This document shows positions 26,080 through 37,805 of a stretch of DNA of 64,000 nucleotides, one piece after another (the first letter of the stretch is position 1; each line of letters opens with the position of its first letter). The position numbers were made by a program, and so were the translations under genes. This DNA is from Lichenostomus cassidix (lineage: Eukaryota; Chordata; Aves; Passeriformes; Meliphagidae). Below the pieces are notes generated by a model, which ran no database searches, was not told the DNA's origin, and was given only the letters and a program-made list of their open reading frames with translations. The stretch is taken from positions 24,608,558-24,672,557 of the forward strand of contig CM039211.1 in the NCBI GenBank assembly GCA_008360975.2. The letters are read 5' to 3'.

Positions 26080-26600
26080 AACATTACTATGTCTTTACAA
26101 TATAGAGAGTTCTCCCCGTTTTCCTACTGGAGCCACAAAAATGGAGAGAGATGTAACTTTCCTTGGGTATCACAGGAGAAGCAAGATTTAAAAAAATCCA
26201 AAATGCAAAACTTAAGTCTTGGATTTTAGTCAAAAGTATTACTCAAACCACCATGGATCACAGATCTTTATCATGGGTTCAGATTTATCCAATGTCAGAT
26301 GCAGTGATTAAACTCAGATTGCCCAAATCCATCTGAAATCACAAAACCCAACCAGAAGAACTCATTGTGCTTCCAGCCACAAAACAACTTTACAACTATG
26401 AATCTTGAAATATTGGCAATGTTTCTTAGTAGGAAAGAATTCCTATTAATTCCATTTATCCTGAACTATACCAAGTTATGACTGAAGTACTTTTTCTTAG
26501 CAGTAGAAAAAAAAGACAACAATCACAATTTTGAAATTTTATTTCTCTTAAATTTATAGCATTACTATTGGGAGAAGTCAAGGCTATCAGACTCCACCTT
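26080..26600. other. Unannotated spacer between two CR1 copies
   Basis: About 520 bases of AT-rich sequence lie between a plus-strand CR1 tail and a minus-strand CR1. I see nothing recognisable in it. Confidence 0.6.
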
Positions 26601-27525
26601 AGAATCATGAAAAAGAGTCATAGAATGGTTTGTGTTGGAATGCACCTTGAAGACCATCTGGCTCCAACCCTTCTGCTGGGGGCAGGGACACCTTTCACTA
26701 GGCTAGTGATTCAATACCCCATCCAGTCTGGCCTTGGACACTTCCAGCCATGAGGCACCCACAGCTTCTCTGGACCACCTGTTCTAGTGCCTTACCACCC
26801 TCACAGTAAAGAATTTCTTCCTAATATCTATACTTAAGTAGGAAGAAATTCCTAAGGTTCACCTCTTTCAGTCTGTGCCCATTAATCCTTGTCCTATCAC
26901 TACAATTCCTGATGAAAAGTCCCTTTCCAGCTTTCTTGCAGGCTTCCTGCAGACACTGGAAGGCTGCTATGAGGTCTACATACAATCCTCTGTTCTCCAG
27001 GCAGTCCCAGCTCTCTCAGCCTGTCCTGATAGGGGAGGTGGTCCAGTCCTCTTATCAACTTGGTGGCTTCCTCTGGACTTTCTCCAAGAGTTCCTTCTTA
27101 TTTTGGGGGCACCTGAATTGTACACAGTGGTCCAGGAGGGCTCTCACCACAGCAGAGTGAAGAGGCAGAATCCCCTCCCTCATCCTGCTGGCCACACTGC
27201 TTTGGATGCAGCCCAGGATTCCATTGGCTTTCTGGGCTGGGAGAACACATTGCCAGCTTGAGCATTTCATCAACCACCACACCAAGTCTCTCTCCAGAGA
27301 GCTGCTTCACTCACTTCTCCACCCAGTCTGTATGTGCACTTGGGATTGCTCAGACTCAGGTGTAGGACCTCGCACTTCCTCTTGCTGCACTTCACGAGGT
27401 TTGCATCAGCCCAGTCCTCTCTGGATGACACCCTTCCCTCCAGGGTGTCAACTCCACCACACAGGTTAGTGTCACCAGCAAATCTTCTGAGGGTGTCCTT
27501 GATCCCACTGTCAATCTCACTGTCA
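26601..27525 (-). mobile_element. CR1 LINE, 5'-truncated, about 0.9 kb
   Basis: The plus strand starts 'agaatcatga...tcatagaatggtttg', the reverse complement of the CR1 terminal ATTCTATGA-type repeat. The element therefore lies on the minus strand with its 3' end at 26601. Moving right (5' in the element) come the 3' UTR, then the C-terminal part of ORF2 in several frames. One minus-strand frame (27055-27285) contains 'KANGILGCIQSSVASRMREG' and then a 'CVQF'-type block, typical of the region after the reverse transcriptase core. Recognisable similarity stops near 27525, short of the FADD box. Stops and frameshifts make it a dead copy. CR1 integrates by target-primed reverse transcription, which explains the 5' truncation and absence of a clean target duplication. 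Confidence 0.9.
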
Positions 27526-30500
27526 CCTTCTCCAAAGAACTATGACTGGCAGGAACAATTTTCAATTAGGCCAGTCAGTCCAGTTAACACTGAACTCACT
27601 ATATTTTGTTTATGCAGTAAGAAATCTTAATAAATGCTAAAACTGCTCAAGGTAAGTATAATTATATATTGCTTAATATTAGTAAAACATTTTTTCCTCT
27701 GCTCAACTGCACATCCACTGGCAGAACTTACTATTTTGGGAAACTATGATTAATGGTTCTTCTTAATTTTGCAGGTATCAACATACTGAAAAATACATCA
27801 TCAAAACATGAAAGTAAGGAAAAAGTTCAAACACAGGTTTGTAATTGTATCAGTTTTACACAAATTTAGAAAGGACTTGAAACTGCAGGACACTTCATTC
27901 CCACAAGAGTATAAACTGGGGGGGTTTTTTTGTTTCATCTAAGTGTGGTTGTTTCACATAATTGATGCAGACACATGGGACAAGACACAGAGTGTCACAA
28001 GCACCAACACTCAACAAAATACGTATGCAATTTTTCTAACAAATGTACAAGCTGCATCAGAAATTAAATAATGTGATTGCCTAAAACATCAGCAGCTGAA
28101 GACTACTTTATAAACTTAAGTTGTGTCTTTCAAGCTTAAGAGCACAGAGCAAATGATCTTTGAGATAAAGCTTTAAATCCCTGACAATTCTTCAATTTCA
28201 AATGTCAGAATACTGCTTTTGTGGACAGGTAATTTTCTTCACACTGAGGAAATCTCATGCTTGCATGACCTACCCATATATTTGAAAAAATGAGGGTTTC
28301 TTTTGCCTCAGTTCGCAAGACCTTCCTGGAAGGTCTCCAACCCATCCCCTCACCTCTAAGCTCATGGCTGACAACTTCTGTAAAGAGGGGCTTTGCTTAC
28401 AAGTTCTTCAGGAATTTCAGGAAACTGCTCTTGATTCTTCCTGTTCTGCAGGCAGGTATTCAAGATTTTCTTTTCCTTTCCAAGAAATGGGGAAGGGACA
28501 GAGGCAAAAAAATAGTACATTAAAAAAAGAATTCACAATAATTCACTGTCAGGATTAAGGGTTGCTCTTCAGTTACCAGAACAATAACAGTAAACTGATA
28601 AACACCTAATGCTTTGCAGGAACTCTGATCACGGAGCTGAAACAAATTTTTTGCAAAGTTGTTTCTGTCACATATCATAACAAAGGAAAGGGTAATCAGC
28701 AAAACAGGATACGGAGAGAAGTACTGACCAGGTCCAGGTATAGAGATATTGTTCATATACAGTAGACACAGCAATGACAATGAGATGGCTTGTGAGTCTC
28801 AAGAATGAACATTCAATCCCCATAGGCTAATGCCAGTAAAATCATCCCCCAAAGGATGTCTCTGGTGTTCACTGAGCTAGTAGCTCAATGTTGCCTCTTG
28901 CATTAATAACTATAATGAACAGTTTTGAGAGTGACTTCAGTTGGCAAGGATGCTGTTTGAAGCACAGGATGTGGGACACAGCAATGAGAGCAGTGAGGGC
29001 TCTTGCCAAACAAATGTCCCCACCATAGGCAGAGGATACTAATCCCAAACTTTTCTAATTCAAATTGTTGCAAACACACCCACTTTTTAAAAGGGGCATA
29101 GGGAAGAAATGTTGAGTCGACCAAAGAAGACACTATGTTCCTCAGGCTATTTTTGTTAGATACAGTAAAAATTAATAAATAGAGGAAGGAGCAGGTACAC
29201 ATAAATGAGGGACCAAAACAAAATCTAACCTCAGCACCAGAACTGATCACAGGGTAGAAAGTACAGGCTGACATTTCATATGGTAATCTCGTGTTTCAGC
29301 CATCACCACAGATGCTGGAGGAAGGCACCATTTTTCACAAACTTAGTACTGTGGGAGAAATCAGTCTGTGGCCAGGAAGACTGCTACAGTAACTTAGATG
29401 ACCAGGTAATTTTATCACACCATAAAATTCACCAATTTACCAGAACACTCAGAAATAAATGTTGTGGAGGAAAACTCACAGGGACAGGGGAATAACTGAA
29501 CTAGGGATGCTCGCAAACACCATGCTCTGCTCTCAGTTGAATTTTTGGATCAGGCTACCAAAAAGAATAGTACTAAAGAATACTACCCATGTTAAAATAT
29601 ATTACCTAGGGGATAAGTCTTCATTTTTTACTGTATTGTATAGAAAAGTACACCACAATCATGTCATGATACAAAAGTGGGTGATAATTACTAAAGCAAC
29701 CAGCATGTGGCACTATTTGTGGGAGCAGTTAATAAGATATAAGACACATAGCTTGCACACTAGGTCAGTGATTTCATAAGAGACCAGGTCAACCAGGCCT
29801 AAAATCACTGCTGATTGTCATCAGATCTTGAGTCATTGTGACCCAAGTCAGTAACTGCCAAATCAACAACAGGCAGATGTTTTTAGCTTAAATAAAAAGA
29901 AAAACGTCACCATAATGAATGTGTTTCACCTTGAGCTGAGGTCAAGTTGGCAAGAAAGCTGAAGCAGATCAAGAAATCTCTTCACAATAGGATTTTCCAG
30001 GCTTGATGATGGATGTGTTCATCTGTGCAGTGCTGGCTGACTTTGGTTTGTACAGTAGTGTGAGCAAGCAGACCTTGTAGTCCTGGGCTGAGAAGGGTCT
30101 GAGCCTATCTCTGTATACAGATGGCAGATTTTGAGATTTTGAGGCCTATCATCTTGATTTCTGTAGCAAAGGCTTAAGTTAAAGTATGAGTTCTAGAGGA
30201 GTCTCTGTGTAAAACTTAGCATGATGGCTCATCCCATGGAGGAATTTACAAATTATTCCTGTGACTGATTTCAACATTGCCCAAACGGTGTGTACTGTTT
30301 TAATTGGAGTTTATTTACCTTCAGCTTCCCTCAATTACTGCTATAGGTTTGATTACTACAGTGAGAAGCCTTTCTTATTAAGTTTCTATTCCCCATTTAA
30401 TTACTAAATTAAAGGACTGACCAAGACATTCATTAATCATCCCTTCCACAATCTAAATGCATTGACAATATTTTTTCCCTGTAAAGGAGGTCGCCTAATC

Positions 30501-30860
30501 CTACAACCAATAACACCTCACTGCTGAGGCTCCAGCAATCTGATTTATTTACCTCTACTTTAAACTTTGGGCACCAGACCTCAATGTTAGGGTGCAGTGG
30601 CTATCACATCACTGCCAAATGCTCAGAAACTGAAGCATTTTTTAAGAGACAATCTCCTGCTAATTCACAATCACATAATGCCAGAACAAATCCCCACACC
30701 CCAAACCACTGTGAGATTGAAGACTATCCACAGCTCCTCAGAGTACTCTCATCCCTAGACTTAGATATAGAAGTAGGGAGGTTTATTTAACTGGAAACAT
30801 TTTTATTTCAATGTGATTCAACATAATTTCTCTAGAATCTCCTTAAAAAATTGTCTGCAT

Positions 30861-30900
30861 ATACACACGCACACACAGAGACACACAGAGACACACACGG
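30861..30900. repeat. AC/AG-rich microsatellite
   Basis: An imperfect (AC)n array interrupted by GAG units: 'acacacgcacacacagag' followed by two more 'acacacagag'-like units. Probably variable in length. Confidence 0.85.
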
Positions 30901-33900
30901 ATACCTACCAAAAATACCACGGACATTTCCAAGAGGCAAGCAGGCACTCCCACAATTCAGGACAGACAAACATTTCAGCGTGAGCTCATCCAGCTTCTAG
31001 CAGAGGCCAGCACTCATGTAACATCTTTGGAATGTTTTGTTCATCTGTTAGAGAGGAAGGAATCCATAAATAACATAAAACAAGCAAGATATCATCACTT
31101 TATCTACACTTTTCTACAGCTGACAGTGGAGCTGCCAAGAGTGTTGTAAGCTGGCTCTTCACTGTATTCAAGGACTCTTGAGTCTTAACACATTTCTTGT
31201 GCCAAACAGGCATTTTCTCAATATGCATTGTAACTGAACTCACAAAAGCAAAACGAAGTCACAGAGAAGTCAGTCTTTTTATGAACCGTTATTCCCTGAC
31301 CTAAATCAGTTTTTGTCTTTGAATCATTTTATGTTATTCCCTATTTAGTGGATTGACTGCTGCTATGGCAACCACCCATCCTGCTCTACAGACATAACTA
31401 TTATGCCTTGATACACTTATGTTCTCTCACCAAATACATCTTGTGCAAGTTCAAAATCAGAAAATATCTGGGAGATTAATTTGCTTTGACACTACTGTTA
31501 TCTAGGTTGTAGTATATTGCAAAGATAAAATAAAACTGAAAGTGTAAAGTTTACATTAATCCCACTAACAGCAAGCTCGAGGAGCAGTACAGGGAACCAG
31601 GCTTATCTAGTTGTAGTAAAATATCAGCTCAATGTCAAATCTGAAACATGTTTCAGAGACCTAAAGAATGATACTCCTGTGTTTATAAGAAGATACTAGG
31701 CAGTCCATCTCAGATGGAAGAAGAGAAAATAGGATGAAAATAATCAGACTTAGTGGACCCTGTTGCTGGCTCATACTTCTATCTATGTAGAAAATCAGTG
31801 ACATAGCCCAGAAGGGGCTGTGTCAGTCTTGGAAACATTTAATGCTATTAATGAAGGTCAAATGGCAGAGGTCTGTGTGTTTCTGGCAAAGAGCTATCAA
31901 TGTTCATATCGTTACAGCTACATGGAAAGTGTCTGGTGGGAATAGGCCATCCATGAAAATAAATCTTTCAGATACTCCCTTGACAGCACCTTTGCTTTCA
32001 TCCCACAGTTTTCAATAGCACTTTTCATGACTGATGCAAATGGAGGCTCACAAGCGACAAAGAACTCTCCCACAATGGTTTAACAAGAAATCCCTTCCTT
32101 TCCTCACTATTTTGTGGTTTGGACTGGTAGTCAGAATTTTATCAGCAGAGAAAATAAAAAAACCTTGTAGAGTGTCAATAGGAATGAAATTAAAAGGTGT
32201 GACTGGATATTATATTTTAGGCAGTACAGATTTTAAATGGAGAAGAACCTACTTTGTATTTTTAAGTCTCCGTCCTCCACAACTTTTAAGCAGAAAAGAG
32301 AAAGTTTTCTTTCTATTAAACTATCAAAGCTCATATAAACCGCTGACACTATCACTTTGTATTTATATTTACAGGGATTTTCTACAAAGGTAAAAATACA
32401 CTATTTTCATACTATTCTCTCCTGCTCCAAAGAGTCACTTTCTTGGGCATAAAATTGACAAAAGCATACTCTTCTGAGCAAGCTTTAAATATGTGTGTTT
32501 TTCCCTGGGATGCAAAAAGCCTCACACACCCAAAAATATCCCAAAACCTCTAAACAGAGTAGATTGAAATCCCACAAATACAAGATAAATAACATCTCCA
32601 GGGAAAACAACCAAACTCGTAAAAAAATATTTTCTAAAGCCTTCCTAAATGAAAACATGAGGATGTACTGATCCTTGCACATTGGTTTTGTCATGGAAGA
32701 AAACAAGAGCAGCTGAGAAAGTCAAAACTGACAGAGTTAAAGTCTGTGAGTCTCTAGTGAAGATCAAGGTACACCTTGGTGGATAGACATCCAAATGAAG
32801 GCTAAAACTCATGTTCTTCCTTTCTCCCTGCCACCCCAATAACACACAGCTTAAAAAAGCCAAGCAACATATAGAGCGGGAAGGGGGGAAAGGGAAAGAA
32901 GTCACTGTGTTCCTCATCTTCCACTTTTTCAATAAACAATTAGCATACGCTAGACCAACTGCCAAATGAATATCTGCCAAGTTATCAGTGGAAGAACAGC
33001 TCACTGAGAGAATTTATTGCAGGAATTTACCCTCTTCCAAAGTGGGAGGAAAAGTAGTTACATATTGTTCTGCAGAGATCATTGCATGGATTTCTTCAAA
33101 TCCGGAAAAGAATTGCCAAGAGACCAAGTGCTGGCAAATAGACAAACCTGATGTCCTGAGCTGACCTACTCAATCATCAACAGTTCTATCATCTTATTAA
33201 AGTTAGACTCACTCAATCATCTGTTGCACTCGTATGAAAGCATCTGCCCATTCTACCTGAAGCAGCAGCTCCTAAAAAGTGGGCCAGGTAGAACATCTGC
33301 CATTGTTTCATGTAAACAGTTGACCTTGCAACACAGGTGATTGTACAATTTTCCTTTCACACCAAAATACCTGCAAAAGAGGGTTTTTTATTCATTGAAG
33401 AAATCAGTATATGATGCAGAACAAAGAGGCCTGAGGAAGACATGGCTTTGCAGACCAGTAAGATAAGGGTCATCCTGAGTTGTCAGATGCAGGGAGACAT
33501 GGCAAAATAAAGAAAGAGGAAGCAAATGTGTAAGAGGAGTGAGAGCTGTGAGCAACCACTTGAGCAGGATGAAGTGAGAGAAAAGGAGAAATAACAAATC
33601 TGACATAGAAGGAGCCAACACAATTAGGCAGTGGCGAACATGACAGAAAATACTTCCATTTGAATGTGTTTAAAGGGATATCAAGGGTGCCTGGAGTGCA
33701 GGTATGTCGGTAAGTGAGATGAGAAAGTCATGGAATGAAAATATTTACACTGTGATTAGAAAATACAAAGAAAATTGTGGGGAGACAAAAATTCAGTATG
33801 TAGGCTCACCAGTGATGGGCCTTCATTGCAGTGGTAGAGCAAAATGTAAACTGTAATGAGAGGTGAAACTGGGCTACGTAATGGCAGATCTGCAGCAATG

Positions 33901-34283
33901 GGCTACGGTGTCATTCAAAATTACCAAAAATTGCTAAGCTGACTATGGGGCTCCCTTAAAGATTTCACCACAGCTTCTTGCCATGCTGGGTGACACACTT
34001 CTGAGGCATTTATCTACTTTTTGATGTAACTCAGAAGACCTAACTGTGAGTTAAAATGTCCACTTTTGCAATGTGTGTTAAGAGATTCAGGCAGATGCAC
34101 TTCTCAGTGAAAATACAGAAGTGGTTATAGGAAAGTGTATTTTGAAAAGTCGCATGGTAGATTTTGACAATCACGCTATAGCTAGAATCTATACCAAGGC
34201 AGGGATTGCCTTATTCACAATAAAGCCTTTTTTGTTTGCCATTACTATGACACTCTGCATTAATATAAAATACTTGCTTTACG

Positions 34284-34322
34284 TTTTTTTGTTTGTTTGT
34301 TTGTTTTTGGTTTGTTTTTTTT
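34284..34322. repeat. (TTTG)n / T-rich repeat
   Basis: Four or five GTTT units lie between T-runs. This is a tetranucleotide microsatellite with no element attached. Confidence 0.85.
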
Positions 34323-36287
34323 AAATTAGCCTATCCTGAAATTTCAAACAAACAAAATTTACAGGTACTTTTCCTGGGACATCCATATATACCTCACACA
34401 TATCAATATGTGATAGTTATATGAACTTACACTCATCCAGGACCAGTTATGGAAAGGTGTTAAGTGTTTGGGCTTGTGTTATGATTGTATCAAACCACAA
34501 AGCCTTATTACATGCTGCCAAATAGTCCACCCAGCAACAGAAGAAAACCAATGAAAGAAACCAACCAACCAAAAAAAAGTGTAATCAGGTTCATCCAGAT
34601 ATTGTACAGAGCAGAACAAAAAAGAATTAATCACCCAACTACTTCCAGAAAACTCTCAGGTGTGTTATTTAGGATGCCTGCAAGTAAAATGTGTTCAGGG
34701 CTTGGTGAAAAATAGATCCACACACTTCAATATTTTGTCAAATCTATGATTTTGCCATTCTAACCAAGATTGCAAGCCCTGAGTTTTCATAGTCTATATC
34801 TTGAATTTCTATCCAGTGTAGCCACTTGACCTTGAAGAAGCTTTGGCAGCACCTCTCAGGCATGTTAACCCGTAAGGAGCTCAGCAATTCATCCTCCAAG
34901 AGCTGCATGTGTCTGTGTGTGTATGTGCACACCTGTTTCTCATTCTTATTATCACTTGAGAAGTGTTGACCCTCAGTGTTCCTTTACTGGGGCATTTTTT
35001 GTTGTAACTAGAAAAACCTTTTTATGTGATCTCTGTTGTCCCTACACACCTATCTACCACAGAGGAATACAAATGCACTAACTCTTTGTAGAGCAGTCTT
35101 ATTGCTGAACTAACGTGCCCGTAACTGCAACTATACGCACAATGAATCATATATGTATCATATCTTACCACACTCAAGCCCAAAATTAGTGTGACAACAG
35201 TGAATTAGTGAGTGACAAAGAATACTTTGGCTACTACAGTGCAGGGGACTTGAACACCTGAGGCAGACAGGTGGCACACTGCCCTGTGCCAACTCACTAG
35301 TTTTACTCCTTTACCACTTGTACAAAATTTTTCTGTCTGTATAAAAGTAAAAATTAGATTAGAAGTACTTCACACATGCTTCACACGTGAAAGTCTTGAT
35401 CAATCAGCCTTTCATATATATTGCAGCCTCCATTACAATGGAAACATTAACTTCAGTTTTTGAACACTTCAGAGCTTACACAAATTCACGAAAGAATAGC
35501 TGTGAAGAGCTCACACCCACGTTGTGTAGTCATTCTGTCATAGCATATTTCATCTATGTTACAGGTAGAAATTCTGTACTTAAAAGGCGCAACATTTATT
35601 TTTTTGTTGATTGAAAGATTGACTAGTAAATCCCCAGTGCCTGCACTGCACACACTGCACTGAATTCTCAGTTTCATTCCTCAATTGCAGATTTTATGAA
35701 AATCCTTCAGAGGCAGGTGGCAGCAGAAGGTCACTGAAGAAAAACGTTGAAAGATGATGAAAGATGTAGAGAAGGCATGCATGGCTTATTGGTTTTGTGG
35801 GCGTATGCTCACCTGTATTAACAGTGCTTTGGAAGGAAGTTTGCATGGGCATTGCATGAACAGTTGACAGCACACAGGACACTGATGCAATTAATTTTTC
35901 TAGGTCTATATTCATAAAACCGAGGAAAACAGCTTGCAGATTCAGCAAGAAAACTCAACCAGGCTTCATTGCAAGAAAATTAGCCACCGGTCCACCCTGT
36001 GACATTTTATTTCTATTGCAAAAGCAAAGTAGGGGAAGTCCTAAATTGCTTTCAGAGTTGCCATGATAAACGTTGCAAAAGAAGACACCACTATTCTCAG
36101 CTGAGACCTTGCCTATCTTTTCCCAGCTCAGTAATAGTTCTGAAGATGTTATCTATCTCTCCCCTAAACAGGTATCCAATCTCCAGAAAATGGATAGAGA
36201 ATACATACATCCAACACACTTAGCATGGAATCTCTCTTCTTAAGAAGAGAACTGCAATTCCATATGGTGTGATAATTCATCTCTTGT

Positions 36288-36633
36288 GCAGAATCACAGA
36301 ATTGCAGATTATGCTGAGATGGAAGGGACCCATCAGGATTATCAAGTCCAAATCTTGGCACTGCACTGGACACCCCAAGAGTCACACCATGTACCTGAAA
36401 GAGTTGTCCAAATGCTTATAGATCTCTGTCAGGAGGGTGATATGATCACTTCCCTGGGGAGCCTGTTCCAGTGCCCAAATACCCTCTGGGTGAAAAAGCT
36501 TTCTTCTAATATCCAATCTAAACCTCCCCTGACTCAAGCCCCAGCGATTCCCTTGAGTCCTGTCACTGGCCACTGCCACTTAGTCCCTGTCCCTCCTCTT
36601 CTGCTCATGAGGAAGTTGTAGACTGTGATAAGG
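36288..36633 (-). mobile_element. CR1 LINE 3'-end copy A, 5'-truncated
   Basis: The copy starts 'cagaatcacagaattgcag', then 'gctgagatggaagggaccca' and a 'tcaagtccaaatcttggc' block: a CR1 3' terminus on the minus strand. It continues through the 3' UTR into the last ORF2 codons (the 'ttctaatatccaatctaaac' block and a 'tgctcatgaggaagttgtag' segment) and then stops abruptly near 36633. From there the sequence jumps back to 3'-UTR-like sequence of another CR1. Its tail resembles the fragment at 5001-5090 more than the one at 26601, so at least two CR1 subfamilies are present. Confidence 0.85.
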
Positions 36634-37805
36634 TCTGAGATCATCAAGTATACCCTTTGATTAGTCCCTACCTTTCCATCAGACCACAACACTAAGTGCC
36701 ACACCCAGTAATTTTTTTAACACCTCCAGGGATGTTGACTACACTACCTCCCTGTGATGTCCATTCCAGTGTTTAACAACCCTGTCCATGAAGGAATTCC
36801 ACCTGATGTCCAACCTGAACCTCTCCTGGCCCAGCCTGAGGCCGTTTCCTCTTGTCTGGTCACAGGTTGCCTGGAATAAGAGACTGACTCCTACCTGGCT
36901 ACAGTCTTCTTTCAGGGAGTTAAAGAGAATGATAAGGTCTTCCCTGAGCCTCCTTTTCTCCAGGCTAAAAAAATCCAGTTCCCTCAGCCACTCCCCATGT
37001 GCGTTATTTTCTAGACCCTTCACCAGCTCCACTGCTCTTCTCTGGACTTGCTCCAGCACCTCAATGCCTTTCCTGTAGTGAGCGTTCCAGAAGTTGGCCT
37101 TGGCCCATTGATCCATCCTGTCCAGAACACCTAGCAGAGCCCTCCTACTCTCCAGCAAAACAGCAATCCCACCTAGCCTAGTGTTGTCTGCGAACTTGTT
37201 AAGGGTTCACTTGATCCCCTCATCCAGATCATCACTAAAGATGTTAAACAGGACTGGGCCCAACCCTGATCCCTGGCGAACACCACTGGTGAGCAGCCTC
37301 CACCTGGATGCAGCACCATTCCCCACCACTCTCCAGGCCTGTCTGTGGAACCAGTTCTTAACCCAGTGAAGAGTGCACTGTCCAAGCTGTGGGCAGCCAG
37401 CATTCCCAGGAGAATGCTGTTGGGAGACAATGCCAAAGACTCTGCTGAAGTCCAGGCAGACACATTCACAGTCTTTCCCTTATCCTTTGGCAGGGTCACT
37501 GGTCGTATGAGGAGATCAGACTGGTCAGGCAGGACCTGCCTTTCCCACACCTTTGCTGGCTGGGCCTGATCCCTTGGTTGTCCCGTAGGAGCTATGTGAT
37601 CACACTCAACAAGATCTGTTCTGTAGCCTTGCCAGGCACCAAGGTCAGACTGACAGGTCAGTCATGTGCTGGTATGTATGCTCCTTCTGGCCCTTCTTGT
37701 GCATTGGTGTCACCCTGGTCAACCCCCAGTCAGTGGGCCCCCTGTGGTTAGCCAGGATGGATGATAAATGATGGACAGCAGCTTAACAGCCTTACAGCCA
37801 GGGGA
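36634..37805 (-). mobile_element. CR1 LINE copy B with reverse-transcriptase remnant
   Basis: From 'gagatcatcaag' (36634) the plus strand again follows a CR1 3' UTR in reverse, including 'actaagtgccacacccagta' and 'cacctccagggatgttgac'. It then passes through ORF2 towards the thumb, palm and finger parts of the reverse transcriptase. Similarity is visible to about 37805. The outermost bases of the 3' tail are missing at the junction with copy A. The element has frameshifts, an internal deletion and a changed catalytic box (described under the pseudogene entry), so it cannot move. Total length is about 1.17 kb, against more than 4 kb for full-length CR1. Confidence 0.9.
36739..37550 (-). pseudogene. 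CR1 ORF2 reverse transcriptase, inactive
   Basis: ORF2 of CR1 encodes an endonuclease/reverse transcriptase, and only the C-terminal half remains here. A minus-strand open frame of 139 codons (36739-37158) covers the end of the protein: '...LDRMDQWAKANF' runs directly into 'WNAHYRKGIEVLEQVQRR' and on to 'RFRLDIRWNSFMDRVVKHWN'. Compared with the CR1 pattern, and with the copy at 26601, the 'KANGILGCI...CVQF' segment between these two parts is missing. The deletion is of the order of 80 to 100 residues and kept the frame. Upstream, across at least one frame change, the palm-domain box reads FADN at 37183-37194 instead of FADD. This replaces a metal-binding aspartate. A '[10 protein letters not shown]' motif precedes it. 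Confidence 0.85.

Larger units (their letters stand above)
27526..36287. other. Unannotated AT-rich stretch, 8.7 kb
   Basis: I can support only low-complexity features: an AC/AG-rich repeat (30861-30900) and a TTTG repeat (34284-34322). Open frames of 119 codons (32034-32393, plus; 32645-33004, minus) and 123 codons (28903-29274, minus) have no domain and no splice-supported context. No LTR or CR1 tail was recognised. Confidence 0.55.

Noticed and set aside
26875..27261. 128-codon plus-strand open frame
   Set aside because: It is the antisense of the minus-strand CR1 ORF2 region, so it is a shadow of a mobile element.
32034..32393. 119-codon open frame, plus strand
   Set aside because: No domain. 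The hydrophobic C-terminal part comes from TA-rich sequence.
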